Below are positions 48,396-62,361 of a stretch of 64,000 nt of DNA, piece by piece (position 1 is the stretch's first letter; every line of letters begins with the position of its first letter). This DNA comes from Hypomesus transpacificus. Its lineage: Eukaryota > Chordata > Actinopteri > Osmeriformes > Osmeridae. The translations under genes were made by a program, and so were the position numbers. The notes beneath the pieces were generated by a model. The model did not search any database, was not told where the DNA came from, and saw nothing but the letters and a program-made list of their open reading frames with translations. The stretch covers positions 4,942,039 through 5,006,038 of the forward strand of contig NC_061078.1 in the NCBI RefSeq assembly GCF_021917145.1, read 5' to 3'.

Positions 48396-51300
48396 ACTTG
48401 ATTAGAAGTTTAGTTCGGCGAAACGCACCTATTTCTCCAGGTCGAACAGGGCATTAGATTGGTCAAAAAGTAATTAGACTTAACTAAAAAACACTTTCGA
48501 GTGGCGTGATCATAGTGATATAAATGTATAGGTTAGCAAATATATTTTCCAAGCCGTAGATAGATGCTGTACAGTTGGCTAGGCACTGACAGAAACCTGC
48601 ATCAGCCCAACTGTCTGAAAAGTATGAGAAACAATGTTGCAATCCTTAGCATTGAAACAGCGCCACTTAGAATCTACCGTTTCCACGACAGACGTATTCT
48701 TATTCCATAAATGTGGTGTCGATGAAGAAAACAAGAGAACAAACACATGCAACCCTCGGCTGTTGCCTAAATTGTGACGCATTCTATCCCAAAAGTTTCT
48801 GTCGTATAGTTTGCCTTGGATTGGCATGCACGTCGTGTTAGCATTCGTTTTCAAAACATCTTCAACTTCGGTGCATGTCTTGTTTTTGTGTATTCCATAT
48901 CCTGCTTTAGTTGAATTACGGCTCCACTGTCGTATTTTCTCCCGCTATGTGTCTTTGTCCCTCTCATGCGCTTCACGCTTCGTTAAACATTTCTCCACAA
49001 CTCCCCTCCTCCTACCGAAAAGAAAGGAAAGTTTTCCTTCCCCCCTCTCCCATTTACAATTCTGGTCAACGATTGGTCGTCATTGAGGAGTCAGTCTGGG
49101 ACTCATTTCTATAGCAACGTAGTTTTTGGCAATCTTCATGGCATATACAGGATAAATAAAATGTTTATAAATTTCATGAAACTCACGACCTGTGTGGTCT
49201 CTCTCTCCTATTACAAAACACGCCAAAGCCTGGGGCAGTGGTGGGGGCTCACGAGCCCCAGTGCAGTCGACAGAACGCATTCCATAGCAAGAACCTCACA
49301 TCTGCAACCTACCGCTCCAATTTTAAGTGCAAAAAAACAAATCTGTTCCCTTTTAATTAGGAACCGAGGAGAGAAACCTCTATAAAAACCGTAGCACTGT
49401 GAGGGTTTCACCTAAAACTTTTACTAATTGTCGCGCGCAGTTTCTCCTCTCCCTCTTGTTCTTTATTCTAGTGAGTTTTTAAGCCTTGATTGATAGCAGA
49501 GAAAGGAAGAGAATGGTATTTTCTGGCCCGTTTCACCCCAATTGTGCAAGATTGGCCATGCAGTGGCCCAGTGTCTTTCTGGTCTGAAGATTGTTCACGC
49601 CCTGTAGCCTATCAATGGACAAGGGTTTCAGCATCAATATATTTTACAGCTCTCTCCTTTCACTCCGCACTTGAAAACTACCAATAGCTCAGGCTTCCCC
49701 GCTATTGAAATGGTAACTAACTTGATTTGAAAAAAACACCCGGGCCGTCTACGTTTTTTTTTCTCCAACAAAGTAGTCTAGGTCTCCTGGAACACTGCTG
49801 GTCTTGGACATTAGGACCAGATGGCTGCATAACACAATAGGAAGTAACTGCAGGTTTTACTGTCTTGTGGCTGGACACCTAATAAATCATTGTAATGTCA
49901 TGATGATGATAATGACACGATTACATGATAATGCAATGATACTAATGACAATGATAACAGTCTAAACATTCAGTGGAATACAAATTACAATTGTAATTGC
50001 CATTCTTGTGTAAATAGCCACCAATCTCCAAATATATATATTTGTATATTATAATGAAAATCATAATAGACATACCCATTATAGTAATGACGACATTCCT
50101 AACCATACACATTCAAAATATGGGCTGTATTTCAGTCACAATTCTACCATGCAAATGCAAACACAACCAAGTTTTTATCAGCATAACTGTCCGATTTAGC
50201 TAAATCTGTAGCCTCAGAATGATGACATTTGCTGACTTCTTAAATCACTTAATGTTAGACGTCTATTATGTATGTCGCCACCTGGTGTTCAAAACCACAC
50301 TACCAGTCTCAATCAGGCCACTACGTGGCCACTCCTCTGTGCTGAGCTTTCTTTCCCTGTATTTACAACCCCCACACCTGCTCAGACAAGACAGAAATAC
50401 AACACAGAAACGTGAAGCACAATTCATAAAAACCTGTTTATTGAAGTTTCAACAGTCAGTCCAAAATCAATCAAATAAGGTTCATACAGCGCTGAACGAC
50501 AACAACGATGCACTGTCAAATAAATTACAAAATAAAGAGGATGACGAAAACCATGTTTGTGTCTCATTCCTGAAATCATTATGGCCACCCTCATTTTGCT
50601 TTTGACAAGGCAACTAAAAAAGGATATATTTCAGTGAACAACGTGACAAATCATTGACTCTTGACACACAAAGATAAGGTTAGTGGGCTCATTGAATTTT
50701 TGTGTATCTCATGTCTCTTTAAACACACATGGAAGCACACTGCAGCTATCAGGTCAAATAAGCCACAGGTGCAGGTAACCGTACTCCCATTCCACATAGC
50801 AAATACCGCAATCTACAAACGGGCTGTTTTAACTATCACACAACATGAACACTGGTAATGAACAATAGTGTAAACTGTAACACAGAATTGACAACCCCAC
50901 TGCTGGCCTATCTTTACCTAATTTGACTTAGAAGACAACAAGTCAGACAAATACCAAGTACATGTTCATACACAGGAGCGTGTGCTGCTTTACACTGTGT
51001 TCAGCATGCTCAGCCGAAGGATGACGTTTTTAAAAGACAGCACTTGACACATCATAGCAGCTACATGACACTAAACCACCAGCACAAAACGGCACCACTG
51101 AAATGGAGAGGGCAAGGGGACCAAATGGAGAGATGAGGACAGGTCAAAGGTCACTATGTGTGGGTAGGCCTGAGGATGTTCAGCTGAGACCTGGATACTG
51201 AATGAAAGCCTGTCAGGCTGACAGCACAAATACATTTATATGTAGCCTATATCTCAGAAACACCTAGTATCATACTGTATATGTTCTGAGAACATAGTTC

Positions 51301-51694
51301 TACGACATCTTACACAAACTCTAAAAATAGTCATATGGAATGCATGTGTTCCATTTTCTAAATGGTGGCAGTGTTGTTTTTGTAAGGGACTTTGGCATTC
51401 TATGTAAAGCATAATAAGAGGTTACACTGTTTATGACTCCCTCCATATCTTTATCCCATTGGCCTGTACACACAGCAAGACACGCATGTATATTTACTGT
51501 ACACCTATGTCTATGAGTGTGTGTTGTCACTATTTAACATCAACACCCACAACAGCACATGTTCATGGAGCATATATCATGATGTCATAGATCATGTGAG
51601 GTACAGAGAAAATAGGGAGGGAGGGCGGGCGGGAGGGTGGGAGGGAGGGAGGGAGGGCGGGATGTAGGGGGATGGACCTGGCATCCCCATCACA
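48396..51694. other. Spacer upstream of gas1 and downstream of cplx3
   Basis: Left part: gas1 promoter region. Right part (from about 50437): probable cplx3 3' untranslated region, including a G-rich GGGAGGGCGGG tract at 51616-51660 just after the cplx3 stop. No other exon recognised. Confidence 0.6.
50437..50442 (-). terminator. Polyadenylation signal of cplx3
   Basis: AATAAA on the minus strand, about 1.25 kb after the cplx3 stop. Plausible 3' end. Confidence 0.45.
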
Positions 51695-54600
51695 TCACAT
51701 GAGATTGCACTTCTCGGCTGAGTTTTTCAGGTCCTCCAGCGTGGCTTGGGCCTTGTCCTTCAGCTGGTCTAAATCAACGTTCTGGATGTTGGTCAGCTGA
51801 CCCAGCACAGACTGTTTGCTCTCTTCCTCCTGGTTGTCCTCGGCGATCATCTTAGCCAGCTCTGTGGGCAGCTCCACGTCATCCCCCGCCTGCTGGATCT
51901 GGGTCTCATCCAGCTCGTTCTGTCACACACACACACACACACAAACACACATGCATGCACACACATACACACACACACACAGAAACACACGCGCACACAC
52001 ACACACACACACACAACAAGTGAGTGCAAGAGCAGATCAACAGAGGGAAGATGATGGGATAGAGGCACGGTAACAGAATTAAAGAACAAGTTCAAGTAGT
52101 CCTCTAAATTTGAATACACATTCCAATGGTCAAAGGAAGTGGCAGAATAAGGAAGAATGACATCACGCTATAGTACAAGTTTACCTTTGAGAGTTTGTAT
52201 TTATCTCGGAAGTGACTTCTGACTGTTGCCCTCTCAGCCTTCTTCTGAGCAAAGCTAGCATCTCGTTCTTGTCTGGGAAATGGAGAGATAATGCTGTTAG
52301 GTTATCTAATTGAATTAAATTAGATAAAATCGTTTAAATAGTCTATGAAAACAACATCAGGATAGTGTCCATACACAGATGTGGCATCTGAGACGTTTCC
52401 ACATTCTTAAAATAAAACATCCTTCATTCCAGTCTTCCTGTTGTAAGACCCAAACAATGTGCTAAAGTGTCCCATTTTAAATGACCTTATGTCATATTAT
52501 TCATACAGTTGTCATCAGACATGAGCATGATGTATTTAATTTAACCTGACTGCATCCTATCCAGACAAACCGGAAGGAGCCGGTGCTGGCCAGCTCTGAT
52601 CCGCTCTGCTTTGATTCCAGAGTCTAGGCCAACAGAAAGTGGATGAGCAGCAGCAGCACTCCAGGATAGAGAGTGAGGAAGGGTTGAAAAAGAAAGATGG
52701 AGGGAATGAGATATAGCAAAAGAGAGGAAGAGGGTACAAATTGGAGTAGGAAAAGAGAATGAGATAAACAAGGGGCAAGTAAATGGGTTGGAGAAAAGGG
52801 AGCGGGAAAGATTGAAAAAGAAAGAGAAAGGGCGGAAGAGGAGGGCGAGAGAAAGGAAGGGATGGCGGCTGTAGGAAGGCTGGGATCCTGATGAGACCCA
52901 GATGTTGTATGCGCCACTTCTACACTGAGGGACCTCAGTCCTCCGGGACAGAGAGTGCTACTGAGTGACTGGCAGGCTAGTTTACTGACTGATTGACTGT
53001 CTGACTGAGAGGCTTGTTCCCTGACTGACTGTCTGACTAGCTAGCTACCACTAACCTACTTCAGCAGCTGCCAACCCAAACAACCCATCCATGGGGGCGG
53101 GGATCACACCACGCTGTTAATATGCATGAGCACACACACACACGCACACACACGCACACACGCACATCACCGCACACACACACACACACACAGACACACA
53201 CACACACAGCTCCTGAACCCACTGCCTTGTACTATCATACATCATCAATTCTGGCAAACACCCTTACTGACAGTCCATGGCTGTAGCCAGAGGAACTGGG
53301 ACAAACCCACTCTGAGATCCACCACTGGAAGACCCACACTTACAGTTCATTACTTGATATATTAGACAGGCTTTCTCTCCACAATTCTATCTCCATGTAT
53401 CCTCAATTTTGGGTAATGATTGTCCTGGAGATGGCAAATTTGATGGTTTACACTCATTTGATGATTTTGATTACAGCCATGTCCCATATCATTTTCCCAA
53501 TGTACATTGTGATGGACACATTTTTGATGCACACATAGTAGCGTCCAGTAGAGGGCAGACAAAACAATGAACTGTATTATTGCTGTACAGTTGCACCCTC
53601 CTGTGTTCTAGTCAACATGATGGAATTGCTCCCTTTTTTTTGTTCCTCATATTTCTATGAATTTAGGGGTATTTTTTGTGGTTCTCCTCTACCATCAAGG
53701 ACATTAGCCATTCACAGAAACCAATTACACTGTAATAATATGATGAAAGTGACACACAATTACCAAAACATGTCACAAGCACAGACGCTGTGAGCGAAGG
53801 TGACATTTGGTGACTAGTCTGATCACATCAACTGCAGGGGGCTATATAAAAATGTGACACCATGACACGCACAAGCTTCGTGGACTGAGAACCATACTGA
53901 GATTGTCTATATGAAAGGGCTTCCAGATCTTCCTAGTGGGATGTGGATGAGCCCCAGCTGGCTATGTATCAACATCAGCATACAAAACCACATTCCTGAA
54001 GCAAACTGTTGCTGGTAGCCAATGGGAGAGATCTGATAGCATTGTGAGGACATCAGAGAATCACACTAGCCAATGCATGAGCGATGTCACAGTAATTCAT
54101 GCTACTCCTCTCTTCCAATCAATTTTCTATTGAGCAATATGGTCCTCTGACTGATCTATGACAGCAGTCTTATACAGACACTCACACCCATTGAAGGTCA
54201 GTGCATGGGCGTATCGGGAGGGGGGGGGATGAGTCTGTGGTTAGTGACATTGGGGGTGATGTTTTAACCCCCAAACTATACTCCCACCCTACCCTCACCT
54301 TCCCAACCCCTAGGAGCATTTACATTTACATTTTTCAAACACTCTTCAATCAAGAGTGAGTAACAGTAAGTACAGGGACATTACAGGGTTGCCCAAGGAC
54401 ACAACATCATTTGGCACGGTCAGGAATCGAACTGGCAACCTTCAGAATACTAGCCCCATTCCCTAACCGCTCGGCCACCTGATTCCCTAGGGAGACGCAC
54501 AAACACATTAACCTAGCTCACCAAGGATATTACATGAGATCACAAACACGATCATGGACCGGCTCCATCCGTTTATTTAAAGGCAAATCTTTTAACGAAT

Positions 54601-55102
54601 ACGATGCAAGCAAGAAGACCTATGAATAATAGCCTACCTATACACAGCTAATTATAATCTAAACTGCTGCAAGTAGGCACCATATAATAATGTGTACGCA
54701 CACTTTTACTTGGCTCACTTGCTCCATCATGCAGAATTTAAGTAAGCTACATGAGTGAGAGAAGCAGCTGTAGTTAAACTCGCGCTGTTGATGGCACTGG
54801 TGCGTAAAGCATGGTGCACAGATGGCTGAAAAAAGCACGCGCTGTACATGCTTAGATGGGGAATTGACTTTAATGCGACCAATTTCAGCAGTAGCCTACC
54901 TTATTGACATATTTCCCCAAATAAAATACATTAACATTTCGTCTTACTTTTCTTCTTCTAACTGTTGTTGGTATTGTTCAAACTCCTCCTGGGTCATCCC
55001 GTTCGCCGCGGCGTCTGATTTCTCTGCTTCTGGTTTTTCTTCATTTCCCCCCGTGAGGTTTTTCAGCTGGCCTCCCACCATGTGCTTCACCATAAAAGCC
55101 AT
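51695..55102 (-). CDS. cplx3: CPLX3, complexin-3
   Basis: SNARE-binding regulator of vesicle fusion, used at retinal ribbon synapses (family knowledge). Minus-strand exons 55102-54948, 52272-52185 and 51919-51695 give 155 residues against 158 in human. The N-terminus is [19 protein letters not shown], the CPLX3/4 signature. Then come the accessory helix ([20 protein letters not shown]), the central SNARE-binding helix ([18 protein letters not shown], about 62-82) and an acidic C-terminal region ([10 protein letters not shown]). It ends C152NLM, a CaaX box for farnesylation that is typical of CPLX3/4 and absent from CPLX1/2. All junction phases agree. In human CPLX3 is next to ULK3; here gas1 lies between them. 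A SINE sits in its first intron. Confidence 0.95.
51923..52016. repeat. CA-rich tract in the cplx3 intron
   Basis: Interrupted CA repeat directly beside the acceptor of the last cplx3 exon, so the minus-strand polypyrimidine tract is replaced by (TG)n. The AG at 51921-51920 is still present. Confidence 0.8.
54319..54488 (-). mobile_element. SINE, diverged copy in cplx3 intron 1
   Basis: Same family as 18285-18475 with internal deletions and substitutions. The B-box-like AGTTCGATTCC and the head are readable on the minus strand; the tail is poorly conserved (CAATCAAGAGTGAGTAAC on the plus strand). It is sense to cplx3 and looks older than the other copies. Confidence 0.75.
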
Positions 55103-58100
55103 CTTTCTGCCTTCAAGAGACCACAGTACCTGGGTCGAAAATTGGATCTTTACGCGCTCTGGATTAGCGCGGAGTAGGCTAATTCAACGGTTATTCAACG
55201 GTTATCTTCCGGAGAAGATACTGAAGTGTCAAACTGTCTGAAAGTATTAAAGCGGTCGATAAAGTGATTTAAACGATACAAAACGACACGATCAAGTGTT
55301 TTTGATTTTCAGTAAAAAAAATCTAGATGTTTAATTCCCAACGCTCCAGTGTCCCCGTACGAGCTAGCAGAAAACGTGTTTCAGCACCAGTGCCAATGGA
55401 CAGCTCCGCGCCGATGGGAAGGGTAACAAGAAAGAACGAGGCTGCACAAATATGTGAGTCAACAAGTTTGACTCTCAACTCTACCAATCGTGCATTCCCT
55501 TCCTCAACCTCCACTCCCTCTGCCCAATCCCATAGACCGCTGGATTAAGTGTGCGCTAGCATGATGCGCCCAGACATCACACATGGGATCCCGTGATTCG
55601 CCGTTTAATTATAACTCAGTATTGATTCAGACAAGCGCTGCTTTTATATTCAATAGGGACTTCAGCAGGGACATATCCACTCAACGAACCAGTCTTGGAA
55701 CTCTTTTGCCAGTATTTTCTTAATTTGAATGTTTTTGTGTCAAATGCATTTTTCACTGTGATTCTTCAGTTGGCTAATTCACAGTGTAATTTCTAGTAGT
55801 TACAGTAAAGCATGGTGCACTGGATTCATCCGTCAATCTCTTACACCTTCGTTTATTAAAATTATATATTATATTTAATTAGTTTTAATGTGGACAGGGT
55901 ATATAGGATTCCCTATAGTAGCCTACATATAAAAACTCGATGAGGCGGTGGAAGGCAGTTGTCTGCTACTCAGAGAGAGAGGGAGCGCTCGCGCCGGCAG
56001 ACTGGTGTGTAATTGCATTTTAAGGGAAGGCTGCACAAACCTCAATAAACAGTCGCCCACGCGCCTCCAACAACGGCTAGCCTCTTATGCTTATATTACC
56101 CACAGAGCCCGTTTGCTTTAAGCAGCTCACCCGCCCTTGAATTACAACTGTTTGATCCTTAACCTTCACATCATCCGTTGCGCCTATCCAAAGTATGGCG
56201 CTACATTAAGGAAATGGTGTCCCAACCAATAGACTAGAGAAATATGTCTATACCATGGAAAAACATTTGAATAATTCAGGTGAATATCTGCATGGCCAAT
56301 GCTGAAAACTCCCCCCTACTTTACAGCCCAAAAAGTACCATCACAACTCATGAAACCCACTAAGTTACTAGTGAAAGTAGTATTTTAAGGGTGCAATGGG
56401 AAGTCCAAGTCAGATGGATAGCCACTATGTTAATGATATGGATATTCAGGGTTAGAAAAGGGCCATACATTTACAGAGACCCCTCTCTCTATTTTCATCA
56501 TGAAAGGCAAAGAAACAGACAGTAACGTTCTCAGGCAGCATGAGCTGCATCTAAAGTCAACAGCATTAGTATCCTGACGTGAGCAGCACGTCTGACTGCT
56601 GGAGTGGCCTACTTTCCTGTGGGATCATGTCTCAGTCCTCTCTGTCACAGGCTTACCAGGGCCTACCTGGCTAGCTTCAAATCCCCCTCCATGCTTTAAA
56701 GCTTGCTCTACATCAAATAAATTGAATTGTAACTTTGCTGAATGAGGATACGTATTAGGGTCTGGAGTGTTATCTATCTAATTGGATCTCCACTCCCATG
56801 AGGCCCGCTCTTGTATATTGGCTGTCAACAAAAACCTGAGCAAATATCTTCATCATAGAAGTTAGACTGAAAGGGAAAAGGGACGTCAAAATAGGAAGAC
56901 GGACAATCATTAACTCTCTCCGCTCTCCCAATCTTTCTTTATCCCTCTATTTCTCCTTCCCTTCTTCTCTTTTTCTCTGTCTCTCGCTCCCTCCTTATAT
57001 CTCTCCCGCTAACTCCTTCTGTCACCCCTCCTCCACTATTTCTCTCTATCTCTTTCTCTGAATCATCACCAACCAGCTCAGACGATCATTTTGAAAATAT
57101 AAAATGATAATAAAATACTATCAAATTTTACATAACTTAAAGCAGAAATGTACAATTGTGAAAAAATGGAAGCTTGAAGACTTCCTCATGTGTTACTGAT
57201 TCCCACACTTCTTGTGCTCTGGGCAGTTCACAGAAACATCACCAACACTCTGAAAATGACCATTGAGGCTAAATGCAGGAAACACACATGCTGCATGAAT
57301 GAGTGCAAACCCCTTACACACCCTCTTATATAATGAGCATGCATGGATGCACTCTTCACACACTGACCCTGACAGTGTGGGAATGGATGGGCGGGGAGGA
57401 GGGTTGGCCCTACCTCAGTACGGCCCAGCCCAACCCATCTCAGTCCACTTCAGATTGGTCTATTTGTGTGTCTGTGTGACAGTTTGTGCAGCAGCTGTGG
57501 AGCTACTTGGCCACATGAGTCAAGTCAAATGTGGAGCAGCTGTCAAGTATACTGTACTTCTGGAGGAGCTGTGTAAAGGAACAGAAAATGAAGCTCTGGC
57601 TCTGGCAGCTGATCTCCATGCACAGCTCTATCAGTCTGGCTGGAAGTCATGCAGTCCCACGACTATTCATGTTTGGCTGGGGTCCATGAATTCAGGGCTA
57701 CTTGGGTGCGGACTGATGTGGAAGCCCTCGGACACAGGTGAGGTTCAGGGTTCCACAGATGGTGGGCAGAAGACAGAGTGAGCGCTGTCATCTGATCCAC
57801 GGCGTCATCCTCAAGCAATGGATGGTGTCTGAGAGGCCCAAAATAGCTATACATGATACCTTTACGGTACTGCTTGAATAAAAAGACTATTTCTCCTACT
57901 TTCCTTTCCAATCTGTTCAACATTTTCTGAAGATAAAATGTTTTTAGAGCATATGAATGTGTTACATTGAATGTGGCATTGTGTAAAAGGCTAGTGGCAC
58001 ACCCCTTAGGTAGTCCTCTAGGTGCTAAACTCCACTCTCAGCTTTGATGACAACTGTCTTCTCCACTCGCATCAGACTAGTCATTATGTGGCCTTGGAGG

Positions 58101-61100
58101 GCCAGAACTCAAAATGGTGGACGGTGCAAGCCGTTCCTCTAAAAGTGCTGCCTTGATCTGAAATGACAGATTGGGTGCTTTCTGTGTAGATGAACACATG
58201 CTTTCCCCTTGTAAATCAGGATGGATTACACACATTACCTTTCCTTCCAAGGAATATTCAGCTTTGGAAAATGAAGAAGAGAACCCTGGTGTTGACACTA
58301 CTCTGCCTGTAGACACTGAGCATGCTCTTCCTGTTAGGTGCTACCAGGTTATATGTGAAATATGTGGAGGAGGAGCATAAGGTGTGTTATGTAAAACAAC
58401 ACAGAACTGGTCCATATCAGTAAGTTCACGCCATATATTGACTCCTCTCGTTTTCCTTAAAATCAAATCTCTCTCCCTCCTTCTCTCCTTCCTTCTCTCT
58501 CTCCTTATCTCCTTGTGCGTGTCTCCTTATCCCACCCTGTCTCTTGCCTGATGTCGAGTAGAAGCCTGAGAGTACTGGTACACAATAGGCCAGTGCTGGC
58601 TGTGGTCAAATGGAATGCGATGAGCGGAAGATTCTCTTTTCATCTGAATGACTGCAAACAAACGGCAGTCAGAGGGTGAATGGAGAGAGAGAGGTTAAAC
58701 AGGGCTGGCTGGGAAGGATGGGTGGAGGAGAAATGGGGAGAGTAGGAGAGGATTGGATTGGTGGGAATGCACGGGGCGAGAGGGAGAGAAAGTGAAGGTC
58801 AGAGGAGGAGAGCAAGGCCTTGAGCAGTCATCGCATTAGCATAACTCTCTGGAGAAGGTTACCCAATCGTAGGAAAGCTTTCCATATCTGTGTGCAACAT
58901 CTATGGTTTAGATTACACTGAGTTTTGTACTGACAAACTATTCTGACACCAAGGGAAAACAAGATTCAGGGTCTTGGCACTGGCCCTGTTTGAGATGTAA
59001 TCCCACATAAGCAGTATTACAGTTAAGTTGAACACTGGACTTCAAATGGAACACATTGAGTTCAATGAAAATCGGCCATCCATCCACTTCTCCATCATCT
59101 CCATCTCTCGTGTGCTGTCATCTGGTTCCCACCCTCTGGCCCACCCCTAGGCTCTCCGTCTGCTTCCTGTGTCACCAGAGCCCCCCCCCCCCCCATCACC
59201 CTCTTACGTAAAAACTAGCCAGAGTGCAGTACGTGACCCCCCCATGTCTGGCGACAATGGCCGCCCCTTTCCTTACCGCTGCCCCCCCCTCCCGCTGACT
59301 CCAACTTGCATGCAGGGCTCCTGCTTCCTTCGTGTCTGTCACAAAGGCGGTGACTGTGCCTTCTAAAAGTGACATGTTCCTCGCTTGAGTCATGGCAGAG
59401 CATCCACCCATTCACACACAGTCAGATGATACACACTGTTCAGGCATGCTTACATCATATGACAAGAGTGTCCTTAGATGGCAGCGTTGGGCCCCCTTCT
59501 CTCTGTTCAGAGAGAGGAAGAGGGAGGAAAAAGCGAGAGACCAGAGGAAGATAAGAAGAGGGTGGAGAGAAAGAGAGATTGCCTTTGCCTTGGGTCTGAG
59601 AATAATTCTCTGTCTTCAGGAAACTCTGTCTCCTCTTCCTCTCTGCCACACTGACCCCTGAGCCTGCAGCCTCAACCAAATCTTAAATGGGGCGTGTTAG
59701 TAGTTGGAGCTAATATTGTGTGTGTGTGTGTGTGTGTGGGGGGGGGGGGGGGGCATGTGTGTGTGCTTTGCTACACAACGACTACTGCTCGTCCATTCAC
59801 TGGGCTTAATTCTCGGGCTGAAATGCTAGGAGCACTCATGCACACACATTCCCAGCGGACGCATTCACACTGAGTGCAACTGAACTACCACAAACATTGG
59901 GCCATGTGGAGTCTGCTTCATCAACATGTGAGGAAGGACTGCATACACACACACACACACACACATTTACCTCTGATGACCTCATCTGATCTCTGTCCAT
60001 GCGACGCCTGTTGAGGACTGCCCTCAATTAGGTCACACATGCACTCATGCGCATGCACATTCACACGCGCACAGTCATAGACGCTTACACACACGTGCAC
60101 ACGAACCCCGCGCCAACAGAAATGCTCACACACAAACCCTTGCTAGACAGAGTGTGTTTCTGAGTGAAAAGCAGTGGAGAGTCCTGCTTTGCCTTTCGGA
60201 GCCGGGGAGGCGGGATGAGAGTCTGCAGAGCTTCAGCCGGGCGCCCTCATCCTGTCACTTCCAGCCCTCCTCCGCCTCCTCAGGTTCCTGGGCCTGGAGA
60301 CACACGTGCACGCTCCCACACACACGCACGCACAAACAGGCATGCAGGCCCCACGCAATACGTGCGTGCTCGCACTTAAAAAACAAGGAAACACATTTCA
60401 AAATGCACACATGCATACACACGCATGCTAGCCAGTGTGTACATACAGAGCAAAGGATCTCTTCCGCACTACTGTCGTCCTCGTCCTAAAGAAATGCTTC
60501 TTTTTAGGCTAGACATGGGTTCAATAGAGGAGGGGGGTCCACCCAGATGATCTGGACTTCCTTATAACCTAAATCCTCCCTTCTCCCTTGGGAGACATCC
60601 TGCTCATGTCCATAACTGGAGCCTCCCTCCTCTTCTCCTTCTCTCCCTCTCCTGCTCCCTCCTCTTCCCACCTCCCTATGACCCCTCTTCGTGAATCCCT
60701 CGCTTTCTAAACTGTTCATTTCAGTCCAATCAGAACGTGCATGCTAGGTGAAGGCTAGGTGAGCTCCAAACAGGGGCCGTCCAAGTGTGTGTGTGTGTGT
60801 GTGGTGTCAGGACTGTATACAGAAGCCTTCAAACTACCGGTTGTACTGGACAAGCTCTTGGATTTATGTGACAGGCTGCCTGGAGAAGTTAGCATCGTGG
60901 CCTGTGCGTCAGGTCACCAGCACTGTGATGGAGTCGCCCGTCCCCTACCCACTCATCATACGCACACACCACACACAGACACACGTGACCACCCACCTCC
61001 ATCGGACTTCCGACACTTGGGAAAGAACACCGTTGGCACAGCAGCCCCAAGACCACACTACCTGCCACCCCCCCTCCCTACCCTACGCCACCCACCCCCC

Positions 61101-62329
61101 CCAAAACGCGACATCACATGCAACACCACTGTAGGAAGACGGTGTCCATGCACAGACCACCCCAACCACTCTATCTCTCACCTGTATCAAGCCCAACCTG
61201 CCTGTCTGGAACAACCCAGATAAGAGTAAAAGCATTTTGATTGCCCCGTGGTACCACATTTCCCTTTCTCCAAAGCAATGGGCTTCACCTCTATGGGACC
61301 CTGATGGTGGCGCTTCTCCACAATCCCCTGCTTCTTCTGGCCCTCTGCCCGCCCTCAAAGTACCCTTTAAGGCATCACACACACACACACACTAGCCAGG
61401 AGACTGTCAGGACGGGGATGATTGACAGGCTTCACAACCAATCTCATCACAGCTCTGTTAAGATGGCGCCTCCGCCACTCGCTAGCATGTTTCTGTCACG
61501 CATGCCAAAGGTCCCGTCAGTTTCAGCCTCTCCAGGCTAGGAAAGGCTCTCTCTCCTACCATACCCCCCCCCCCCTCTCCAACTCCCTCCACCTCCCTGC
61601 ACAATGCCAACACAAAGACCACCCGTGATACGCAACTGTAGGAAAAGGTTTTTGTTAGCTTAACATCCTTCTTTTCCCAAGACTTTCGGCCTTAGCTCTC
61701 CTGTAGTGAGAGGAAAGAGAGAGGGGAATACATGATTCAGGCACGTTCACAGTCACCTCTGTCTGCACAGGGTCCTAGGCTAGTGAATAAAGTAACCTGA
61801 GGATGTTTGCCTAGCTACCTATGAGAGGCCAGGGGTCCTTTCTGTTAGCTGACCCAAAGGTCACATGGTGTAGAAGCAGCAGCTTTCCTTCAATACAATT
61901 CTCCAAAGCTCTGTCTGTCACCCTGACACTGCATACTCACACACATACCCATAAATAAGCACAGACACAAACACATCTATACTTGAACCGGAAGCAGAGC
62001 AGTCCACAGTCTGCTGTGTTGCACTATGCTAAGCTTAGCAGGCCACACACTAACGTACACTGATATACATCTGTATGGTCAAATGTCTACACATTCTGCC
62101 CCTACTCCACTCCTCTCCCTGTGTTTCAGGAAGAACATGTCCTCACCAACAGCTTGCTGCGCTGAGGCTATGGAATTATATATGTCTCTCTGCATGTGAG
62201 TTGCCACAACGCATCATCTTAATGAATGTGAATGTGAATGTGCTCGGAGCCGCAAGTCATTCCTGCCCACGGACGCCACACAGGCTGTTACATCACTCTC
62301 TCTCTTTCTCTCTCTCTCTCTCTTTCCAT

Positions 62330-62361
<32 letters not shown>

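Noticed and set aside
57299-57781. 160-codon plus-strand open frame
   Set aside because: No recognisable domain and no splice or Kozak support; composition does not separate it from chance.
60759-61223. 154-codon open frame following a GT repeat and a possible acceptor
   Set aside because: The later half is His/Pro/Thr-rich sequence from CA and CCA repeats; the earlier part has no recognised homology and no supporting donor.
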